From positions 1 to 64,000 of the forward strand of contig JARRJC010000011.1 of NCBI GenBank assembly GCA_037379885.1: DNA of 64,000 nucleotides. The letters run 5' to 3'. Shown here piece by piece: positions 16,551-24,593 of the stretch (position 1 is its first letter; each line of letters opens with the position of its first letter). The notes under the pieces were generated by a model. That model made no database searches. It was not told the DNA's origin and was given only the letters and a program-made list of their open reading frames with translations. Origin of the DNA: Limibacillus sp. Its GTDB lineage: Bacteria; Pseudomonadota; Alphaproteobacteria; Kiloniellales; CECT-8803. The position numbers and the translations under genes were made by a program.

Positions 16551-16592
16551 CCATGACGACACAGCCATGACGACACAGCCATGACGACACTC
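16551..16592 (+). repeat. 14-bp tandem repeat making two 5-codon ORFs
   Basis: Two exact copies of CCATGACGACACAG (16551-16564, 16565-16578) and a third that agrees in 12 of 14 bases (16579-16592). Each copy carries an ATG. The first two ATGs (16553, 16567) each open a five-codon frame encoding MTTQP, which stops in TGA overlapping the next ATG as ATGA. The third ATG (16581) starts the enolase-superfamily gene. The only good ribosome-binding site, AAGGAGG at 16530-16536, lies inside the end of leuD. Confidence 0.85.
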
Positions 16593-17681
16593 GCCGAGAT
16601 CACGCTGACCAGGGTCGAGCTGCCGCTGATCACACCCTACAAGCTCTCCTACCGCACCTTCGAGAGCTTCGAGCCCTTTCTGATCGAGCTGCGCGATTCC
16701 GAGGGGCGGAGCGGTTGGGGCGAGCAGCATATCTCACCCGGTTCAAGCGCCGAGACCCGCGAGGGTGGCTGGGACTTCCTGCGCGACCTCTGCGAAGCCC
16801 TGCTGGGGCTCTCGCCCAGCGAGGCCAAGTCCAAGGTCCTGGCCCGCGCCGAGGAGAGCAAGGTCGCGGCCACCACCTTGGTCACCGCGATCGAGATGCT
16901 GGAGGGCGCGGCCTGCCTGGAGAACCGTCAGGAGCGGCGCTTTCGCCTGCTGACCGCCTTCAACGCCTCCGACCGCGAGGGCATCGCCGAGGAGGTCGAG
17001 CGGCGTCTGGCCGAGGGCTTCCGAACCTTCAAGATCAAGGTCGGCAAGGACGTGGAGGCGGACATCGAGCGCTTCGCCTGGATCCAGCAGTGCGTCGCCG
17101 GCCGGGCCACGCTTCGCGTGGACGCCAACCGGGGTTATTCACGCGAGCAAGGGTGCCGCTTCGCCTCCGCCATCGCGCCGGAAGGGGTCGAGCTCTTCGA
17201 GCAGCCCTGCGCGGCGGAGGACTGGGATGCGAACGCCGCCGTCGCCGCCGTCTCGAACGTGCCCTTGATGCTGGACGAGCCGATCTGCGCGCTGGCCGAC
17301 ATCGACCGGGCAGGCGGCATTGAAGGGGTGGGTCTCTGCAAGGTGAAGCTGAAGCGCTTCGGCTCTCTCGAAGCCCTCCAGGCCGCCCTGAAGCGCACCA
17401 GGGACAACGGCCTGGGCGCGGTGCTGGGGGACGGTCTGGGCGCTGAGATCAACTGCTGGATGGAGGCCCGCGCCTCGGACGGCCTGTTGGAGAACGCCGG
17501 GGAGTTCAACGGCTTCGTGAAGATCCGGCCCGAGGCCCGCCTGCTGGCCGAACCGCTGCCGTTCGAGGCGGGAGAGATTATTCTGCCCGCCGGCTGGTGG
17601 CCGCAGATGGACAGGAAACGCCTGGCCGAGCGCAGGCTGGCGAGCGAGCGCTTTGCAAAGCCAGCCGTAAGCCTCACATGA
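16581..17681 (+). CDS. Enolase-superfamily enzyme, MLE / dipeptide-epimerase type
   Basis: A 366-residue enolase-superfamily protein of the muconate lactonizing enzyme subgroup. The second-strand KxK is K151/K153 (FKIKVG), with metal ligands D181 (RVDANRGY), E207 (FEQPC) and D232 (LDEP), and the opposing lysine in CKVKLKR (K254-K258). Members perform racemisation, epimerisation, cycloisomerisation or syn-dehydration at carbons alpha to a carboxylate. The reaction cannot be assigned from motifs alone. It starts at the third ATG of the 14-bp repeat and is third in the operon after leuCD. Confidence 0.8.
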   Translation: MTTLAEITLTRVELPLITPYKLSYRTFESFEPFLIELRDSEGRSGWGEQHISPGSSAETREGGWDFLRDLCEALLGLSPSEAKSKVLARAEESKVAATTLVTAIEMLEGAACLENRQERRFRLLTAFNASDREGIAEEVERRLAEGFRTFKIKVGKDVEADIERFAWIQQCVAGRATLRVDANRGYSREQGCRFASAIAPEGVELFEQPCAAEDWDANAAVAAVSNVPLMLDEPICALADIDRAGGIEGVGLCKVKLKRFGSLEALQAALKRTRDNGLGAVLGDGLGAEINCWMEARASDGLLENAGEFNGFVKIRPEARLLAEPLPFEAGEIILPAGWWPQMDRKRLAERRLASERFAKPAVSLT

Positions 17682-17724
17682 CTCATCAAGAACAATGCCA
17701 AGACTTGAAGAAGGAGGAACAGCC

Positions 17725-18579
17725 ATGGAGATCATTCCAACAGGGGCCGCTCTGGGCGCCGAGATCAAAGGCCTCAACCTTTCCGAGCCACTGAGCGCCG
17801 GAGAAGCCGAGCAACTGCGCGCGGCCTGGGACAAGCACCTGGTGCTGACCTTTCGCGGACAGGACCTGAGCGACCCTGAGCTTCTGGCCTTCAGCCGCAA
17901 CTTCGGGGAGTTGGACCCGCCGGGCCCCAATCCCTACGGCACCACCTTTCTGCCCGAGTACCCGGAGATCAACGTCATCTCCAACGTGAAGGACGACCAG
18001 GGTCGGCCGATCGGCAACCTGGGCGCGGGCGAGGCCGTCTGGCACGCCGACATGACCTATGTCGATCTGCCGCCCAAGGCCGCCATCCTGCATGCGCTGG
18101 AGGTGCCGGTGGGCCAGGGCGACACCTACTTCGCCAACATGGTCGAAGCCTACGCGGACCTGCCCGAAGACCTGAAAAAGGCGATCGAGGGCAAGGAGGC
18201 GATCCACGACGCTGCCCACAATTCGGCCGGCATGCTGCGCAAGGGCTACGAGGAGGTCTCCGACCCGCGCAAGACGCCGGGCGCCCATCACCCGCTGGTG
18301 CGCTACGACAAGGCCACGGGCCGGCGTGCGCTCTTCCTTGGCCGCCGCCCGCATGCCTACATCATCGGGATGGAGCAGGAGGAGAGCGACAAGCTCCTGG
18401 ATGCACTCTGGGAGCATGCGACCGACCCGAAATACGCCTGGTCGCACCAATGGCAGAAGGGCGACGTCCTGATGTGGCAGAACCTCTGGGTCCTGCACCG
18501 CCGGGACGGCTTCGACCCCGACGTGCGCCGCATCATGCACCGCACCCAGATCAAGGGGGACGAGGCGATCGTCGCCTGA
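17725..18579 (+). CDS. TauD/TfdA-family Fe(II)/2-oxoglutarate dioxygenase
   Basis: A 284-residue dioxygenase using Fe(II) and 2-oxoglutarate. The iron ligands are H107 and D109 (WHADMTY) and H258 (VLHRRDG). The 2-oxoglutarate-binding arginine is in RRIMHRTQIKG. AAGGAGGAA precedes the ATG at 17725; the frame extends to 17695, but that start lacks support. The family hydroxylates taurine, aryloxyalkanoates, carnitine precursors and others. The context suggests oxidation of a carboxylic acid feeding the neighbouring enzymes. It is the last gene of the plus-strand run and converges on the ornithine cyclodeaminase homologue. Confidence 0.85.
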   Translation: MEIIPTGAALGAEIKGLNLSEPLSAGEAEQLRAAWDKHLVLTFRGQDLSDPELLAFSRNFGELDPPGPNPYGTTFLPEYPEINVISNVKDDQGRPIGNLGAGEAVWHADMTYVDLPPKAAILHALEVPVGQGDTYFANMVEAYADLPEDLKKAIEGKEAIHDAAHNSAGMLRKGYEEVSDPRKTPGAHHPLVRYDKATGRRALFLGRRPHAYIIGMEQEESDKLLDALWEHATDPKYAWSHQWQKGDVLMWQNLWVLHRRDGFDPDVRRIMHRTQIKGDEAIVA

Positions 18580-18592
18580 TGCGCGGTCACGC

Positions 18593-19552
18593 CTAAAGCG
18601 TGATGGTTTGGCCGATCCCCTGGGCCTCGGCACGGTCCAGCACCTGCTTGGCCATGGCGAGGTCGCAGACCGCCATGCCCTGGATCACGGCGATGATGGT
18701 CTCCTCGTCATGGCTGCGGCCGGGTTTCGCGCCGACGGCGACCTCACCGATGTCGGCGTCGACGCGGGCGAGCAGGTCTTCCCTGGAAATGGCCCCCGAC
18801 TTCACCCAGTGATGGAGATCGCCCTGTGCGAGCGCGTAGTCGGTGTCGTCGACGATCAGACGGTCGGCCTCTCCCAGCACCTCGAAGGACACCTCCGGCA
18901 CCCCGCCCATGGAGAGCAGCAAGGCGCCCTTCTTCAGCCAGCCGGCCGGGATGAAGGGCTCTTTCGCCTGCGTGATGGTGGCGACCACGTCCGCGCCCTT
19001 CACGGCTTTCTCGATGGAGCAGGGGGTCAGGACCGTATCCTTCACCTTGCCGCCGAAGGACTCTGCCAGCGCCTCGGCGTTCTCGAGTGAGCGCGAGGCG
19101 ATCCGCAGCTCCTCGAAGGGCAGCGCGTGGGTCAGGGTGCGCACGAACTCCCGCCCGATCTTGCCCGTGCCGATCAAGGCGGCGGTCCTGGCGCCGGGGG
19201 CGGCAAGCCATCTGGCGGCCAGGCCGCCGGTGGCGGCGGTGCGGCGGCGGTGCAGCCAGTCCTCGCCGACCAGCGCGATGGGCTGTCCCCCTTCGAAGTC
19301 GGTCAGCCAGCAATAGTAGTAGCCGGGAGTCGCAAGGCGGGCGCCGGCCACGCCCATGGTCTTAAGGTGCGCGCCCTTCAGCCGGCACTTGGCCGGCTTC
19401 TCGCGCGGCAGCGTCGTAAAGGCGGAGGAGGGGTGGGAAAGGACGTCGCGCTGGTCGCCGTAGTAGCGATAAGCCAGTTCGCAAGCCTCGAAGGCCCCGT
19501 CCAGGTCTTCTTCGGCCAGGGCCATGACTTCCGCTTCGCTAAGATACCGCAT
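18593..19552 (-). CDS. Ornithine cyclodeaminase / mu-crystallin family protein
   Basis: A 319-residue NAD(P)-dependent protein of the OCD/mu-crystallin family. The Rossmann motif is in AALIGTGKIGREFVRTL. The substrate-side block KCRLKGAHLKTMG and the sheet LVGEDWLHRRRTAATGGLAARWLAAPG are typical. Members interconvert amino acids, imines and keto acids (ornithine cyclodeaminase, ketimine reductase, alanine dehydrogenase, tauropine-type enzymes). It is 24 bp downstream of the lyase gene and cotranscribed with it, so it probably handles a product of that pathway. Confidence 0.8.
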   Translation of the reverse strand: MRYLSEAEVMALAEEDLDGAFEACELAYRYYGDQRDVLSHPSSAFTTLPREKPAKCRLKGAHLKTMGVAGARLATPGYYYCWLTDFEGGQPIALVGEDWLHRRRTAATGGLAARWLAAPGARTAALIGTGKIGREFVRTLTHALPFEELRIASRSLENAEALAESFGGKVKDTVLTPCSIEKAVKGADVVATITQAKEPFIPAGWLKKGALLLSMGGVPEVSFEVLGEADRLIVDDTDYALAQGDLHHWVKSGAISREDLLARVDADIGEVAVGAKPGRSHDEETIIAVIQGMAVCDLAMAKQVLDRAEAQGIGQTITL

Positions 19553-19576
19553 GCTTCAATAGATCTCCTTGGTTGC

Positions 19577-20440
19577 TTAGCCGCCGAAGCGCTCGGCGAA
19601 CGCCAGCCAGTCGTCCTGATCGACCACCACGTCCCGCTCGGGCAGGGGGCAGAGCCGGTCGGAGAGCGCGCCGGAGTCGCCGTCGCGCCGGATCGCCTGC
19701 AAAACATCCGACATCGTCTGGATCACAGCCCGTTGCAGGTCGGAGGGGATGATGACAAGGGAGAAGCCAAGCTCGCCCAGGCGCTCGACCGGGGTGAAGG
19801 GCGTGCGCCCGCCCTTGAACATATTGATCATCAAGGGCCCTTCCAGACGCTGCGGTATCGCCGCGATCTGCTCCGGGGTCTCGGGCGCCTCAACGAAGAG
19901 AATGTCCGCACCGGCTTCCTTGTAGGCCTGCACGCGCTCCAGCGCGGCCTCGAACCCCTCGACCGCGATGGCGTCGCTGCGCGCGGCGATCAGGAAATCG
20001 TCATCACGGCGCGCGTCGGTCGCCGCCTTCAGCTTGTCGGTCATTTCTCCCGTGGAAACCAGCGACTTCCCGGCCAGATGGCCGCAGCGCTTTGGGAATC
20101 CCTGGTCTTCGAGGTGGAGGCCCGCGATGCCGGCGGCTTCGAAGCTGCGTACCGTGCGGCGCACGTGAAGCGAAGTGCCGTGCCCGGTGTCGCCGTCCGC
20201 CAGGACGGGCAGGCCGGAGGCCTCCACGATCTGGCCGAGACGCTGGGCCATCTCGGCCATATTGACCAAGCCCAGGTCGGGCAGGCCCATGGAGCGGGCG
20301 ATTGCGCCGCCGCTGGCGTAGACGGCTTCGAATCCGGCGCGGCTCACCATGCCGGCGGAGAGGCCGTCGAACACGCCCGGTGCGACCAAAGGCGCCTTGG
20401 CGGCCATCAGAGTCTTCAAGGATTTGCCGGGTCCCGGCAT
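19577..20440 (-). CDS. Isocitrate lyase/PEP mutase family C-C lyase (PrpB or dimethylmalate-lyase like)
   Basis: A 287-residue member of the PEP mutase/isocitrate lyase superfamily. The KRCGH loop (117-121, with Cys119 as catalytic base) marks a true C-C lyase rather than a phosphonate mutase. DGDTG (82-86) and E111 bind Mg. Methylisocitrate lyase PrpB usually has DADTG; DGDTG resembles 2,3-dimethylmalate lyase and related enzymes. Cleavage should give pyruvate plus a second acid. An operator palindrome lies 43 bp upstream (20483-20494). It heads a two-gene minus-strand operon, divergent from the TTT importer. Confidence 0.82.
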   Translation of the reverse strand: MPGPGKSLKTLMAAKAPLVAPGVFDGLSAGMVSRAGFEAVYASGGAIARSMGLPDLGLVNMAEMAQRLGQIVEASGLPVLADGDTGHGTSLHVRRTVRSFEAAGIAGLHLEDQGFPKRCGHLAGKSLVSTGEMTDKLKAATDARRDDDFLIAARSDAIAVEGFEAALERVQAYKEAGADILFVEAPETPEQIAAIPQRLEGPLMINMFKGGRTPFTPVERLGELGFSLVIIPSDLQRAVIQTMSDVLQAIRRDGDSGALSDRLCPLPERDVVVDQDDWLAFAERFGG

Positions 20441-20482
20441 GGAGTCCCTCCCTTCCTGGCTGGCGGAGCCTCAACGTCGTGG

Positions 20483-20494
20483 ACTGTCTACAAT
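20483..20494. promoter_or_regulatory. Operator before the lyase gene
   Basis: ACTGTCTACAAT is an 11/12 match to the ATTGTCTACAAT at 14427. On the minus strand it overlaps an AT-rich stretch (TATTAT) that could serve as a -10 box for the lyase/OCD operon. Confidence 0.48.
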
Positions 20495-20601
20495 AATAGA
20501 GCGAGGCACCGTGGATTTTTTACTCAATTAGCAGGAAATATGCGGATTTCCCAGAGTTTTCCCCAGGTCCCCTGGCTGCCATTCGAAAAATCCGCGTCAT
20601 T

Positions 20602-20613
20602 TTGTTGACAATT
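20602..20613. promoter_or_regulatory. Operator overlapping a TTGACA -35 box, TTT operon
   Basis: TTGTTGACAATT contains the palindrome TTGT-TG-ACAA and a consensus -35 hexamer TTGACA (20605-20610). The -10 region downstream is weak (about 20628-20635). The tctC-like gene starts 132 bp downstream. The rest of the 304-bp gap 20441-20744 shows nothing else I can name. Confidence 0.5.
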
Positions 20614-20744
20614 TGCGCCTTGGTCGCCCATCCTAAGGATCTCTGCCGGACCGGCTGCCTTTTGGGGTGTCCAATTTCTCGACAGAGCAGTCTTCCGGCC
20701 CGCCGAATGGTCGGTAACAGAGAACGAGTTTATGGGAGGAAAAT

Positions 20745-21722
20745 ATGAACCGCACTCTTAAGAACCTCGGTGGGGGCATGATGCTGGCTGCGGCCGGCGC
20801 GCTCCTCGCTTTTTCGGGCGACGCCAAAGCCCAGGAACTGCCTGATTGCAACATCGAGGTTGTGATCCACTCCAGCTACGGCGGCGGCACCGACACCACC
20901 GCCCGCATGATGATGATCCGCACCCGCCGCGAGCTCGACCGCGATATGGCGGTGGTGGCTCAGCGCGGCGGCTCCGGCGCGAAGGCTCAGAATTACGTGC
21001 TGAGCAAGCCCGCCGACGGCTGCACCATCATGGCGCTGACCCAGTCGCACCTCTACACCATGGCCCGCGGCCAGTCCGACATGAAGATCGAAGACATCAC
21101 CGGCGTTGCCCGCGCGATGGACGATCCCACCTTCATCGTCGTGCGTGGCGACAGCGACATGAACACGCTCGAAGAGATGATCGCCAAGTCCAAGGAGACC
21201 CCGCTCAACTTCGGCGTGGCGCAGATCGGCGGCACCGAGCACATCGGTCTTGCCCAGTTCGCCGAGCTGTCCGGCTTGCAGTTCAAGGTCGTGCCCTTCG
21301 GCTCCGGCGCGCAGATGGTCCAGGCCCTGCTGTCCGGCGCCATCGACGGCACCGTTCCGAACGTCTCCGAGGCGGGCAACCAGGTCGATGACGGCAGCTT
21401 CAAGGCGCTGGCCGTGATGGCCGAAGAGCGTCTGGACGACTATCCGAACGTGCCCTCGACCTACGAGCTCGGCTATGAGGCCAAGACCTCTACGACCCGT
21501 GGTTACGCTGTTCTGGCTTCCACCCCGCAGCCGATCATCGATCTGCTGTCCGAGGCGATGGTCAAGGCCATGAAGCACGACACCTTCGCCAACTATCTGG
21601 CGAGCGCCGGTCTGAAGCCGGAGACTTCCGTCGCCGGCACGGAAGTGTGGGACAAGCACCTGAAGGAAGAGTACGCGAAGGCCGCCAAGGCCCTCAAAGA
21701 TCTCGGCCTGATGGACCAGTAA
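20745..21722 (+). CDS. tctC: TTT substrate-binding protein (TctC/Bug family)
   Basis: A 325-residue periplasmic receptor of the tripartite tricarboxylate transporter family. It has a signal peptide (MNRTLKNLGGGMMLAAAGALLAFSGDAKA). The mature Bug-type fold shows the two carboxylate-gripping segments, VIHSSYGGGTDTTARMM near the N-terminus and FGVAQIGGTEHIGLAQFAEL in the middle. Bug receptors bind small di- and tricarboxylates or nicotinate-like acids. It is the first gene of the tctCBA operon, and the surrounding enzymes act on organic acids. Confidence 0.88.
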   Translation: MNRTLKNLGGGMMLAAAGALLAFSGDAKAQELPDCNIEVVIHSSYGGGTDTTARMMMIRTRRELDRDMAVVAQRGGSGAKAQNYVLSKPADGCTIMALTQSHLYTMARGQSDMKIEDITGVARAMDDPTFIVVRGDSDMNTLEEMIAKSKETPLNFGVAQIGGTEHIGLAQFAELSGLQFKVVPFGSGAQMVQALLSGAIDGTVPNVSEAGNQVDDGSFKALAVMAEERLDDYPNVPSTYELGYEAKTSTTRGYAVLASTPQPIIDLLSEAMVKAMKHDTFANYLASAGLKPETSVAGTEVWDKHLKEEYAKAAKALKDLGLMDQ

Positions 21723-21759
21723 CCCAAGACGGAAGTCTCCGCCTCTAAGGAGGACCTCA

Positions 21760-22314
21760 ATGTCCGAACAGCCCGGTGGGGCCGGAGGCATGGAGGGCGC
21801 GCGATCCAGCAATGGGATCGTGCGCCTCCTCCATCCGGTCGACACGGTCGTTGCGCTCCTGATCCTGGCCTTCGTGGGATTCCTGTTCTACGAAACCACC
21901 CAGTTCGACCGCGTATCGGCCCTCTTCAGTCAGAACATTCCGCCGACCATGTTTCCGCGGATGCTGCTGATCTTTATCGCGGCCCTGGCTCTCGTGATGC
22001 CCTTCGAGCACATCCTTTTGAAGCGCAAGGGCAAGAACATCGACAAGGACCGCAGCGACACGGTGAAATGGATCACCTGGGCGACCATCATCGTCCTGAC
22101 GGTAATCCTGGCCACATCTGAGGTGCTGGGTACCCTTTTGACCCTGGTTTCGGTCTGTCTGTTCATTCCGATGCTGTGGGGCGAGCGGAGGCTGCGGGTC
22201 GTGTTGCCTTTCGCGATCATCTTCCCGGTTTGTGTGGCTGCGCTGTTCGAGCTGGTGCTGAAGGTATTCTTCGCGCCCGGCGTTCTGAACATCAGTCTTC
22301 GAGCTTTGACCTAA
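21760..22314 (+). CDS. tctB: TTT small permease subunit (TctB family)
   Basis: A 184-residue membrane protein with four hydrophobic helices (TVVALLILAFVGFLFYETT, FPRMLLIFIAALALVMPFEHILL, WATIIVLTVILATSEVLGTLLTLVSVCLFIPML, VLPFAIIFPVCVAALFELVLKVFF), as in TctB. It partners the large permease TctA, 11 bp downstream. TAAGGAGGA precedes the start. Confidence 0.85.
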   Translation: MSEQPGGAGGMEGARSSNGIVRLLHPVDTVVALLILAFVGFLFYETTQFDRVSALFSQNIPPTMFPRMLLIFIAALALVMPFEHILLKRKGKNIDKDRSDTVKWITWATIIVLTVILATSEVLGTLLTLVSVCLFIPMLWGERRLRVVLPFAIIFPVCVAALFELVLKVFFAPGVLNISLRALT

Positions 22315-22325
22315 GGGAGTCCCAG

Positions 22326-23819
22326 ATGGAACCGATCCTAGTAGGTCTGGGGCTTCTCTTTGACCCCTTCAATATCATGCTGATCCTGGGCGGCGTCCTG
22401 ATCGGCGTGCTGGTTGGCGCTCTGCCGGGGCTGTCTTCGCCCATGGCGATCGCACTCTTGATTCCCTTCACGATCCAACTGGAGCCGATCCCGGCCATCG
22501 CGATGATGGCGGCGCTGTACTGCGCGGGAACCTTCGGCGGATCGATCACCGCCATCCTGATCAATGCGCCCGGCGCCCCACCAGCGGCCGCCACGGCGCT
22601 GGACGGCTATCCCATGGCCAAGAAGGGCGAACCCGGCCGGGCCCTGGGCCTCGCCACCGTCTCCTCGGTGGTGGGTGGCGTCATCAGCCTCATCATCTTC
22701 ATTTTCGCCGCACCGCTGCTGGCCAAGGTGGCGTTGGAGTTCCGTCCGCCCGAGTACTTCGCGCTGGCGATCTTCGCGCTCTCCATGCTGGCCTCCATGA
22801 GCGGCAAGTCCTCGCTGCGCAACCTGATTTCAGGGGCCTTCGGTGTGCTGTTGGGCACCATCGGCGTCCACCTGACGACCGGCGTCGAGCGCTTCACCTT
22901 CGACTTCTCTGAGCTTCAGGAGGGCATCAACTTCGTGCCCGTCCTGATCGGGCTCTTTGCGCTGGGTGAGATGCTGAGCCAGTCGCAGACCCTGGACACC
23001 GCCTTCGAGCGGATCAAGGCGACGGCCATGAAGCTGCCGACCTTCAAGGAGCTGAAGGAGTTGAAGGGCACGATCCTGCGTTCTTCCGGCCTCGGCACCT
23101 TCATCGGCATCCTGCCCGCCGAGGGATCAACGGTCGCCGCCATCATGGGCTACAACGAAGCCAAGCGCTGGTCCAAGAAGAAGGAGGAGTTCGGCACCGG
23201 CACGCCCGAGGGCATCGTCGGTCCGGAAGCGGCCAACAACGCGGCCGCAGGCGGCGCCATGGTTCCGACCCTGGCGCTCGGCATTCCGGGCTCGGGCTCC
23301 ACGGCCCTGATCCTGGCCGCGCTGATCATGCACGGCTTCCGCCCCGGTCCCTACCTGATCAACGAGACGCCGGAATTCATCTACGCGATCTTCGGCGCGA
23401 TGCTGGTGGCCAACCTCGGCTTCCTGGTGATCGGTCTGGTGGGCGCGAAGTTCTTCTCGATGGTGACCTTCATTCCCAACCGGCTCCTGTGGCCGGCGGT
23501 GGTGGTCTTCTCGATGATCGGCGCCTATGCCTACGGCGGGTCCATGTTCGACGTCTGGGTCATGCTGATCTCGGGCATCGTCGGCTTCTTCATGCTGCGT
23601 CACGGCTTTGCGCCCGCGCCGCTGGTCATGGGTCTCATCCTGGGACCCCTGGTCGAGGAGAAGTTCTCTCAGGCCATGATCATCTACGACAACAACTTCT
23701 TCCGCTTCTTCGAGAGCTGGATCGTGATCCTGTTCTTCGTCCTGACGGTGATCAGCCTCTCCACGCCTCTCTGGGGCGTCTTGAGGGACCGCAGGTCGGC
23801 CAAGAAGAAGCCTGCGTAA
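22326..23819 (+). CDS. tctA: TTT large permease subunit (TctA family)
   Basis: A 497-residue, roughly 11-helix permease. The signature is GVLVGALPGLSSPMAIALLIPFT followed by FGGSITAILINAPGAPPAAATALDGYPMAKKGEPGRALG, repeated in inverted form at GTFIGILPAEGSTVAAIMGYNEAKRW and ALGIPGSGSTALILAALIMHG. The start at 22326 has AAGGGAG. Frames further upstream overlap tctB and are not needed. It completes the Na- or proton-coupled importer with tctC and tctB. Confidence 0.9.
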   Translation: MEPILVGLGLLFDPFNIMLILGGVLIGVLVGALPGLSSPMAIALLIPFTIQLEPIPAIAMMAALYCAGTFGGSITAILINAPGAPPAAATALDGYPMAKKGEPGRALGLATVSSVVGGVISLIIFIFAAPLLAKVALEFRPPEYFALAIFALSMLASMSGKSSLRNLISGAFGVLLGTIGVHLTTGVERFTFDFSELQEGINFVPVLIGLFALGEMLSQSQTLDTAFERIKATAMKLPTFKELKELKGTILRSSGLGTFIGILPAEGSTVAAIMGYNEAKRWSKKKEEFGTGTPEGIVGPEAANNAAAGGAMVPTLALGIPGSGSTALILAALIMHGFRPGPYLINETPEFIYAIFGAMLVANLGFLVIGLVGAKFFSMVTFIPNRLLWPAVVVFSMIGAYAYGGSMFDVWVMLISGIVGFFMLRHGFAPAPLVMGLILGPLVEEKFSQAMIIYDNNFFRFFESWIVILFFVLTVISLSTPLWGVLRDRRSAKKKPA

Positions 23820-23840
23820 GAAAGGGGGAGGTGTCAGGTC

Positions 23841-24593
23841 ATGAGCCAAGCCGGAGACAACCCCGTGGCGATCGTCACGGGCGCGGCCCGAAACATCGGC
23901 CGCGCGAGCGCTCTCGCACTCTCCGGGCTTGGCTTTGACCTGGTCGTTCACTCCGGCTCCAACCGGGAAGGCTTGGAGGAGACCGTGCGTCTCCTGGAAG
24001 CGGCGGGCGTCAGGGCGACGGCCGTGCTGGGCGACCTGACCGAACCGGCGACGGCCGACGCGCTGGTCGAGGCCGCTCGCGGGCTCGGACGCGTCGCCGT
24101 CCTGGTGAACAACGCCGCTCTTCGAAGGGCCGTGCCTTTTGAGGAAATGAGCCTTGAGGAGTGGCGGGCCGTGATGGCGATCAATCAAGACGCGGCCTTC
24201 CTGACCAGCCGGGCGGCCATCGGCGACATGCTGAAGGCCGGCTGGGGCCGGATCATCAACATCGGCGGTCTTTCCGGCCACATGGGGGCCGCCAAGCGCG
24301 CCCATGTGGTGACGACCAAGGCGGCGATGGTGGGCTTCTCCAAGGCGCTCGCGATTGAGTACGCCGATCGGGGCATCACCGCCAACTGCGTGGTGCCCGG
24401 GGAGATCGAGACCGAGCGCGGCGGCGCCGCCGGCGAGCGCGCCGCCCATCCCGGCAAGCAGGCCTTTCCCCCGGTCGGCCGGCGCGGCGAGCCGGAAGAG
24501 GTGGCCGCCGTCATCGCGCTGCTCTGCGGACCCAATTCGGGTTACATGACCGGCCAGACCTATCACGTCAACGGGGGGCGCTACCTGCCATGA
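23841..24593 (+). CDS. SDR-fold protein with altered catalytic residues
   Basis: A 250-residue short-chain dehydrogenase-like protein. The cofactor site is VTGAARNIGRASALAL and the NNA motif is present (VLVNNAALRR). Aligned on the N-I stretch and the conserved lysine K160, the catalytic serine position is G143 and the catalytic tyrosine position is V156 (H155 precedes it). The active-site Ser and Tyr are therefore both gone, while N and K remain. It may be a pseudoenzyme, or use His155 or Ser145 instead. It directly follows the TTT operon and overlaps the MmgE/PrpD gene by ATGA. Confidence 0.8.
   Translation: MSQAGDNPVAIVTGAARNIGRASALALSGLGFDLVVHSGSNREGLEETVRLLEAAGVRATAVLGDLTEPATADALVEAARGLGRVAVLVNNAALRRAVPFEEMSLEEWRAVMAINQDAAFLTSRAAIGDMLKAGWGRIINIGGLSGHMGAAKRAHVVTTKAAMVGFSKALAIEYADRGITANCVVPGEIETERGGAAGERAAHPGKQAFPPVGRRGEPEEVAAVIALLCGPNSGYMTGQTYHVNGGRYLP

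Noticed and set aside
19127-20608. A 493-codon plus-strand open frame opposite the OCD and lyase genes
   Set aside because: It covers parts of two recognised genes and the promoter region that contains the operators. There is no family similarity.
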